Assembly: GCA_017591395.1 (NCBI GenBank)
Contig: WEDG01001066.1
Location: 148,632-212,631 of the forward strand
Length of the DNA: 64,000 nt
Direction: 5' to 3'
From: Schistocephalus solidus
Lineage: Eukaryota > Platyhelminthes > Cestoda > Diphyllobothriidea > Diphyllobothriidae
Position numbers and translations under genes: made by a program. This document shows positions 56,900 to 64,000 of this stretch, piece by piece. How positions within the stretch are numbered: the first letter of the stretch is position 1; each line of letters begins with the position of its first letter. Under the pieces are notes generated by a model. The model saw nothing but the letters and a program-made list of their open reading frames with translations, made no database searches and was not told the origin of the DNA.

Positions 56900-58450
56900 A
56901 ATCACCCTGACGTCTCATGAGTTGTTCACTAACATTGATTTCTTTCCTTCAAATATTCAGAAAGAGATAAGCCAACTTAATAAATCACACTCAGTTGGAA
57001 CCGACAATATCTCTAATTCCCCTATTAAACAGCTAAGTGATTTTCCCCCTTTGCTGAGCAAATTGTTCTCAGTTTTTCGCGCGAATGGTTTCTCTCTCAA
57101 CTATTGGAAAACCTCTTTTATTATTATTCCAGTCATTAAATCTGGCTTACGCTCGGATGTGCAAAATTATCGTGGTGTTCATACAACACCTTCTGTTGCT
57201 TAACTCTTAAAGAAACTAATTGGTGTATAAATTACAGATGTTTGCATGACCAATCAAATTCGAACATGGCTTCCTTCCCGATCGCTCTTGTGAAACATGT
57301 CACCTGTCTTTTCTAAATCTATTAACATCTCTTCGTAATGATCATCTTTCTGTGGTCGTTATCTATTTTGATCTTAGCAAGGCTTTCGATAAAGTGCCTC
57401 ATAGGAGACTTATAGTAAAGTTAGAAGCTTTAGGACTTCGTAGTTCCCTTACCGATTTCACTACGTCATATCTAACTAATTGTAAACGAAAGGTCTCAGC
57501 GGGGTCCTCTTTTTAGCTGAGTCGCCTTTTGCATGCGGTGTCGTTCAAGGCACCGTTCTAGGTCCTCTTTTGTTTTCGTTTTGCATAAATGATATTTCAT
57601 CAGCATTTTAACACTCTCATTCTTTTATTAATGCGGACGATCTTAAATGCGTATATTCCTTCTCTAACTCTTCGATCCAACGATGCTTATAAGAAATACA
57701 TGCAGACTTTCTTGCTCTTTCCGCGTGGAGCTCAACGTGGCAAATGGAGTTCTCACCTTCTAAGTGTCGTTGCATGTGCTTTGGGCTTGACAGAATACCA
57801 AAACTAGTTATTTTTCAAGGCACCCCTATGACTGAATGTTCCATCATCAAGGACTTAGGTTTAAGATACACTAATAATTTAGATCGGCAACCTCATGCCG
57901 ATAGAATTACGGCCAAAGCTGCTCAGCTTTGGGGCTTTATCTCTTCTAATTTCTATCTTCATGAAATTAAATAAAAGACTTTATCAAAGGTTTGTCCCTC
58001 CCATTCTTGAACATTGCTGTCCGTTTTTTGGTTTAATGAACGAGTGTAGCCGTTCCAAAATCGACAAAGGTCCAAAGACATTTTACTCGGAAACTCTTAC
58101 CACCGACCCTCGAATAGGTTCCAGATAACTAACCTCAAATTTATATGGGTTTCGGAGACTAAAAGCTGGCTTCTGCCTCCTGTATCGCCTAAATAATAGT
58201 TCAAATATTCCCCGAATTCCAGCCTTAACCCCCGTTAGTCGTCCGTACATCCTACTTAACTCCTCACCAATCATACTGCCTCCTATATCCTCCACATATA
58301 AGCACTCTCTTTTCTTTGCTTTCATGTACTGCTTTTTTGGAATAACCTGCCAATCGATATAAGGTTATCAAATAACCTATCTACTTTTAAACGAAGACTG
58401 CACATTTATCTTAGCACTGATACAATTAAACTTTTATTTTCGTCTTTCTT
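56900..58450 (+). mobile_element. LINE family A, RT to C-terminus
   Basis: The translation has NIQKEISQLNKSHSVGTDNI, YWKTSFIIIPVIKSGLRSDV, YFDLSKAFDKVPHRRL (57364-57410), GVVQGTVLGPLLFSFCIND-like text with frame changes, and an altered catalytic box NADD (57630-57641) in place of YADD. The C-terminal part (57744-58128, then to 58440) holds FSPSKCRCMCFGL, FVPPILEHCCPFFG and WNNLPIDIRLSNNLSTFKRR. Frameshifts separate the pieces. The minus-strand copy at 40050-40891 is a deleted relative. Confidence 0.75.
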
Positions 58451-60339
58451 CCCGAGCAACTTTCTCCATGAACCTGAGAAAGGGCCATCGGCAATTAAGA
58501 AGACCGTTTCCAAATTATAGCTTTCATGCATCGTTTCCAGGAATGAACTTTTATGCTTTCATAACCCATGCCTCCGTAAAATGATCGCCAAACAATTTGT
58601 CATATTGCGCGCTCGTTTTGAAGTACTTCCGTTTCAAACGCCGATAACTATCATCAGAATTACAATCGGAATGCTAAGCTGTGCAGGCCTCAGATTCATC
58701 ATCTATTCTCATGCCACCTAGCACCCCTGAGTGCATTATTTCGATCTCACCTTACTCAATTATCGGATCTCCCATTATCCTTTCATACTATTCTCAGAAG
58801 CAACCTACCATGCTGCTTCATACGCCTTCGTGGAGCAGTGTCGTGGTACCAATCCTTATCGGACTGTTGACGATCGTTTTGGGCTCCCCTGCTGGTGGTC
58901 TGAGAAATCAGTAATGAGAGTATCGTGGTTGCTTCTCTGGCAATTCTAACATGAACTTCACGATCTCTACGATCCTTTCCTTATTCGACCCTAAGCGTAC
59001 GGATGATACCTGCGAAGGTTTCCCCTGTCTACAATCCTTGGCGGTTACGCTTATAGCCAGTCGATATGCACTGGGATTACACCTGTGGTGCTGAAAAAGT
59101 AACCGCTGTCGTTAATCGATTTCTCCTACGAGGAGGAGCATTTTGAACGCTCATACGCTCTCATAAGCATGTCGGTCCTACCTAACGCATATGTTTTTCA
59201 CCCAGGAGCGACAGTTTTTCTCCTATAAATCACACAAACCCCATTCAATTTATGCCTCTTCTATCAGAATGCCCAAGGAGTTTTTTTCTCTGTCTGCTCT
59301 TTTATCAAATTTTTTGACCACACTTATTTATGTCAATTATCATCGCCAATAGCTGACCTACTATTCAAACTTAACGGTACACGATTTCGCACTCGTTTTA
59401 ATTTATTTTCATCCAATGACAGTGCCCTTCCGGGTACTCAAATAAAACATCTATCTACCTTTCTTCCTGGATGGCTTTGAGTTTCCCTGAACTATGCCTG
59501 CCTTACGAGGGTATTCGTTGCTTTTCAGTTGGGGAAGGTGACAAAATTGGAAGAGATTTTTCTTGTGCTCTCCTCTGGAATAGACACAATTATATCAGTC
59601 AGTAGGCCATGCTTCTCTTCAAGTATATGGACTCGCTGGTTTGGTCTATCTCCGTCATTGGACACGGTGAAGATCCGTCTATCTAAGAAAATTTGCGCAA
59701 CGTTTACCTTTATTCCGTTCTGTAAAAAATTGCTGAATTCTTCAAAGTCATCCTAATGACCGAAGACATCCAAATATTTAAGTCACTTTAATGAGGGAAT
59801 ATGGTTTTTGCCCTTGATAGCACAAGAGAATTTCAGATACAATTAGGCAATTAGAAGTAAAGTTTAGACCTGAAAGCATGCATAAAAAGAAACAGCCAAC
59901 CGATAGTCTGCCAAGCCTACATGCTATGGTCTTAAAACCGGAAGTCGGTGTGAAGCAATGCTGAGCAATAGACCATTACTAAAAGCAGATAGACATTATT
60001 GGAGTGTGAAATCAAACAAGATGTCCATTGTGTGCTGCAAATGCGGCGAGGACAGTTAAACGTGTGATCGGGGTGGAGAAGGGGTGGAAGGATAGGAGTA
60101 AGGAGTAAACCTTACGTTGTTCTACGCCTCGCGTTTTGAATTCGGTTTAAAATATTCAAACTCCGGGGGATTTACCTTTAATTGGATATCTGTCTACTAA
60201 ACGTCCTCACTGCTCGTGAGCACTACGAATTCAATTCCATTCTGAAACACGTTCATTATTACAAATTTACTCCGTAATTGCGTGGGAAATCCAATCTTCT
60301 TCTGTCATCCTCTCCGTCAATAGCACCGACAAATTCCCA
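58451..60339. other. No gene recognised
   Basis: The first part (to about 58650) is probably LINE family A 3' UTR. Beyond that I see only short unconvincing frames (58681-58914, 59529-59756) without known domains, and no clear repeats. Confidence 0.4.
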
Positions 60340-60476
60340 GCACCCAAGAACGGCTGAGTCGTTTTCCGTTATATCGTTTATCCGGTTGAAAATTCGCTTG
60401 ATACCTTTAAAAACGTGTTAAAGTTATTAAATAAATATTGGTAGTCGGACAAATGTCATTGGAACATTGTTCAAAG

Positions 60477-60552
60477 TTCCCGCCAAACGCCGGAATTTAA
60501 CCCGAGCAACTCAAACTTAAGGGGTACATCATTACCACTAGACCACTGACGC
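60477..60552 (-). repeat. Decayed tRNA-like sequence (Glu/Asp type)
   Basis: The minus strand has A box TGGTCTAGTGGTAATGA and B box GGTTAAATTCC, separated by 32 bases, the same spacing as in typical tRNA-Glu. The anticodon stem does not pair, so it is a pseudo-tRNA or SINE head. Confidence 0.5.
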
Positions 60553-60587
60553 GCAGCAGCCAAGCGTCTAAATATATAATTAAATGC

Positions 60588-60665
60588 CAAAGTGACGCAC
60601 GCCCCGACTTTGAATTGGGGAGCTCGTAAGCGTTAAACCATCTTGCTCACCATCACACCACTTCC
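60588..60665 (-). repeat. tRNA-like sequence upstream of ORF1 (antisense)
   Basis: On the minus strand TGGTGAGCAAGATGGTTTAA resembles an A box, and a T arm CCCC-AATTCAAAGTC-GGGG is well paired. The anticodon arm appears shortened. It ends about 70 bases before the ORF1 Cys-x-x-Cys motif of this LINE. Confidence 0.45.
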
Positions 60666-63060
60666 GCACACCCGCAGGCTCGCTCTAAAAGTCTAGTAAA
60701 TGCTCTACAAGAGATGTGTGTAGAAAACACATGCAATGGTTGTCAAGCGATAGCCTCTAAGGTGAAGGAAATATAGGAAGAAGTTAAAAATATGAAGGAA
60801 ATTATCCATCTGACTCTTGCTTCACAGAATCAACTGACTGGAACCACACAAACGTTTACTCTGAGTAGAGCGAGGGTCATCTTGCATAATGAATCCCCAG
60901 AAAAGAGGAAAGTGCTATTTAAGACATCTGTAAACAATAGTCCGATAGCGCTTTGCGAAGTGTAAATGAATAAGAAGAAAACCGCACGTACATGCGTAGT
61001 GAAAGGTCGCCATAGTCTGAAGGGGGCATATGTCAGACTCTTCCGTCAAGCAAACGCAAGTGCAAAATGAAATTGATAAAGATATACCAACAGGAGAAGT
61101 AAAAGGATTGCAGCAGATAACGTTCGATGCAGACAGCCCTCAGACAGTATGCATATTTTTGGAGGCTAACTTAGAGGTGAAGTCACCCAAGGTAATTTCA
61201 TATAGCAGTGTACCCAGGGCGCAATTAGCTACCATTGCGCATTCCATTATCAGCAGAGTTAAAGCCCTTGTTAAGAAAGCTTCGATTTAGAAAAGGTCAA
61301 GTACTCCACAGAGCTATATGAGTGAAGGCCCGTTAGACCAAGCACAATACACAATCAGCCATTATGCCTTATCTACTACAACAGACAAGTTGCACGGAAA
61401 AAATGCCCCAGCAGCGTAGCTGTCTCCTCTTTGCCAGCCCACTCCGATGGAGCTAGAGTATCTGTGGATGATAATCATGCTGCTGGAAACATTGGATTTC
61501 CCAGTAAGGGTGACTGCATCATAATCCAGGATCTCTTAGAGTTCCCCGACTAACACCCCAAGGAACGAATTGCCACTGACTTAGAGCAATTCTAGGAACT
61601 CATCAACTTAATGTTTCAACCATTGGAGTAAATAACAAGCGTTAAGGCCTTTCATCTTGTAAGTCATTTAAATTTTACTCCCTCAAAGTCGTACTAGGCT
61701 GCAATGAACAAGCTAAATTATTCTTTTCCAGGTTTTCCATGGAACCATTCGCAAAAAAGTGTTTTTACAACCGGATTAGTCCCCACCAAACGAATGAAGG
61801 GTCGTGAACTAATCCTGGAATTGTGAACATGGCGCACCATCTGAGAACAGAATCTAATAATCTGCAAAGGTCAGATAGTTAAACGAATCTCTGCCCCACT
61901 GTGGAGCAAACCGGTTTCATGTGACCGCACAGCTACTCCAGTAGACTGTGTTGGGGCGAAAAACAGATTTCGCTTGAACTCAAAGCTGACATTCATGTAC
62001 ACTAACGCCTAAAGCCTCCTTTCAAGCATGGATGAACTGAAAATCCATATTTTTGAACTGCTCCCAGACGTTATCTCAGTAACAGAAACCTGGTTGTCCG
62101 AACAGGTTGACGACATGGTGTTTTCACTTCCTGTATTCCAACTGTTTCGCAGAGACAGATAAAATCCAATAGGTGGAGGCATAGCAATATTCGTAAAGAA
62201 TGGCTTGCATGTTTCCGAAAAACGTCCTAGTTGCCTTATGCGGAAGCAGTATGTTTGACGGTAATAGCAACGGATTCTCGAAGCCTTGATACCTTTACGG
62301 TTTATTGACCCCGGAAACGACCATGAAGCTGATGCCCAATTGCTGAACGAGCGCGAGGTAATTGCTATGCAACCGATTACTCTCATCGTTGGGGACTTTA
62401 TGCACCTAACATTGACTGGAACTCTGCCTCCGCCGACTGCTCTGAAACAGCATTTGATCAGCAGCTTCTGTGGATGACTGGCAATTTGCTTCTTACCCAA
62501 CACGTCTTGTTTCCGACTAGGGTTCACGAGGGCCAGTATTTGAGTTGCCTCGACCTTGTGTTCACTAGGTGGCCTGACAACATTGACATTGGGAATTGTT
62601 TACCCCCTTAAAGCAAGATGGACCATGTGGTTCTCGTGCAGGAAAACACATTATTCTCTTTTCTGGCTCAACCGCTTGACCTCTTACCAAATATTTGCGT
62701 GGGGATTTCGTGCAGATTAAAAATGACCTTTCTCTTATCGACTGGGCATCAACCTTTTACGACGATATCGCCGAGGCTTGGGGCCAATTCAAAGACGCAG
62801 TCCGAAACTTCATTTCTAAACACTGCCAAATCATACGAAGAAGGCAAACAAAAAGACCTCACTGGTTGACTCCATCTTTATAGAAGGAATTTGACTAGAA
62901 GGGGAAACTATGAAAAAGATCCCACATTGATAAGACGCTGGAAATCCCTCAACAGTTACAAATTGCAGAGAAACTGGGTCAAAATTCTCATCCCCAGAAA
63001 TCAAAGGGTCTTTGGCAAGTCGTTTTAAATTGGTTTCGAATTTCAAGTCCTTCGAGCCTA

Positions 63061-63505
63061 CGAGTTTTTAGTCTCTACCTCAGTGTAGAAGACATGGTGC
63101 TTGGAAATTATTAAAGAATTGTCTGCGTATTCTCCTGAGTTCGGAAATTGCGACTTGAACGTAAGGTTTTGAAGTCTTTAAAAAAATTCCACTGCTGTGG
63201 ATTCTTCACTGCCGCAGGATTTATCGCAACTAGAAGTGCAAGCTTTGCTATTCGCTCGTTTCTGAAACTCACGCCGGCTGGGTGCTCCCAGCATCTGCTT
63301 TCGATGGTGGAAGGGGCTCAAACCATATTATGAGTCGTTATATCTTCATATTCTTATTTCCTTGTTCACATCCTCATATAGTCATATTCTTGAATATAAC
63401 TACCAACTCTGTCAATTTTGTGGTGATTCTAACATCAATCGAATTTGTTTTGTATCCTCATAAGTAAGCAAAACGAAGGTACCTTAAATTTATTGCCACG
63501 AAAAA
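63061..63505. other. No gene recognised
   Basis: Spacer between two LINE 5' fragments. It contains ATATTCTT-like runs and short frames without domains. Confidence 0.4.
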
Positions 63506-63510
63506 TTGGT

Positions 63511-63597
63511 CCGCAACCTAGTTTTGAATCTGCGCCGCAAAGTCGCCTAAGATCGACTACCGACGCCTCTAACCCCTTGACCATATTGACAGGGGTT
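63511..63597 (-). repeat. tRNA-Ser-like sequence upstream of ORF1 (antisense)
   Basis: The minus strand reads ATGGTCAAGGGGTTAGAGGC (A box), then GTCGGTAGTCGATC and a long variable arm, and a B box remnant AGATTCAAAACT. The TCGGTAG core is shared with the tRNA-Ser-like segment at 44143-44212. It lies about 130 bases before an ORF1 start. Confidence 0.5.
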
Positions 63598-63649
63598 TCG
63601 AGCAGCAAATTAATACACTAGCATCAAATATTTGCAACTATCGTTATTC

Positions 63650-64000
63650 TGCCAATTTTTCACCTCCCACTATACGGGCAAAAAGTCTAGTAAGCTTAAT
63701 TAATGTACCTAAGGAAGATGAAACTTGTATGGGGTGTTTCAGCCTCCTACATAAATTTTAAGAGATGGAGCAGGAGGTAGGCAATCTGAAGCAAGAAATA
63801 GATAACTTAAAAAATTTATTTCTCATGCACCTGTTAAAAAATCTCCTGGCCGTAAAAATCCTACCCCAAAGCAAAATTCGTATGCATATATAGCCTCTTC
63901 AAGCATACCTAAAACTAACATAAAGATATCGTGTCTACCGAACCCAGTAAACCAGAGGATGTTTCGCTAGGTCGAAAGGGAGTCCCATTTTGTCCTTGCT
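63650..64000 (+). mobile_element. LINE ORF1 N-terminus, cut by window edge
   Basis: The frame gives DETCMGCFSLLHKF, then a stop, then EMEQEVGNLKQEIDNLKNLF, which is a C-x-x-C pair followed by a coiled coil as in ORF1 at 44425 and 60732. It continues with SPGRKNPTPKQNS to the window end. The rest of the element would lie beyond 64000. Confidence 0.5.

Larger units (their letters stand above)
60340..63060 (+). mobile_element. LINE 5' half: 5' region, ORF1 and endonuclease (decayed)
   Basis: The start shares CGGCTGAGTCGTT with the 5' region of the family B element (43730). Two antisense tRNA-like segments follow. ORF1 remains include ENTCNGCQAIASKVKEI (about 60725), CIIIQDLLEFPD (about 61520) and KVFLQPD-like strand text. 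The endonuclease at 61985-62620 has LLSSMDELKIHIFELLPD, VISVTETWLSEQVDD and IGGGIAIFVKNGL, then degraded motifs. The linker ends at RRRQTKRPHWLTPSL (about 62880). No RT is present. The 86-codon frame at 61030-61290 lies in the ORF1 interval. Confidence 0.65.

Noticed and set aside
1..64000. CRISPR arrays, bacterial operons, phage or toxin systems
   Set aside because: No regularly spaced repeats with unique spacers, no operon-like dense coding, and the sequence is clearly eukaryotic with introns and retroelements.

Overview
This window is animal nuclear DNA dominated by decayed transposable elements. It most likely comes from a parasitic flatworm. Evidence for that is a spliced immunoglobulin-superfamily gene with GT-AG introns, several CR1-like non-LTR retrotransposon families, a Ty3/gypsy element with a CsRn1-type Gag knuckle and a 4-bp target duplication, a Penelope-like GIY-YIG remnant, and abundant tRNA-headed short repeats. 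The flatworm call is inference; a tapeworm with a large repetitive genome would fit, but the species cannot be read from the sequence.

Left third (1-25,500). The only convincing host gene runs on the minus strand. Five exons can be read at 25467-25349, 23537-23303, 22246-22032, 4310-4149 and about 3079-2792. The first four join in phase into two complete Ig domains and the start of a third, in the manner of lachesin/IgLON-type neural adhesion proteins. The 17.7-kb intron between exons three and four holds short tRNA-headed repeats, a Penelope-like remnant, an AT microsatellite and telomere-like tracts. The gene's 5' and 3' ends lie outside the window or were not found. Exon five is ambiguous because a TGA sits where the conserved Ig tryptophan is expected. 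Positions 1-2500 hold a GC-rich repeat in tandem copies.

Middle and right (26,300-64,000). This is an almost unbroken pile of non-LTR retrotransposons (working names A, B and C) in both orientations, interrupted by one LTR retrotransposon (34901-39711). From 40.9 to 51.2 kb, B- and C-family segments follow each other head to tail. The most complete element is the B copy at about 43.6-48.7 kb, with ORF1, AP-type endonuclease, reverse transcriptase and a 3' end, but with several frameshifts. From 51.2 to 56.9 kb minus-strand fragments predominate, including a tandem partial duplication that creates an in-frame fused ORF. An inverted arrangement at 55.3-58.5 kb resembles twin priming. Nothing here appears able to transpose on its own.

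The most unusual structures are: antisense tRNA-like sequences just upstream of ORF1 in three separate LINE copies; tRNA-headed short elements bounded by inverted repeats of about 30-60 bp, seen twice with the same layout; one short-repeat body carried behind different tRNA heads; and the possible stop at the core Ig tryptophan. I found no evidence of a novel defence, secretion or biosynthetic system.
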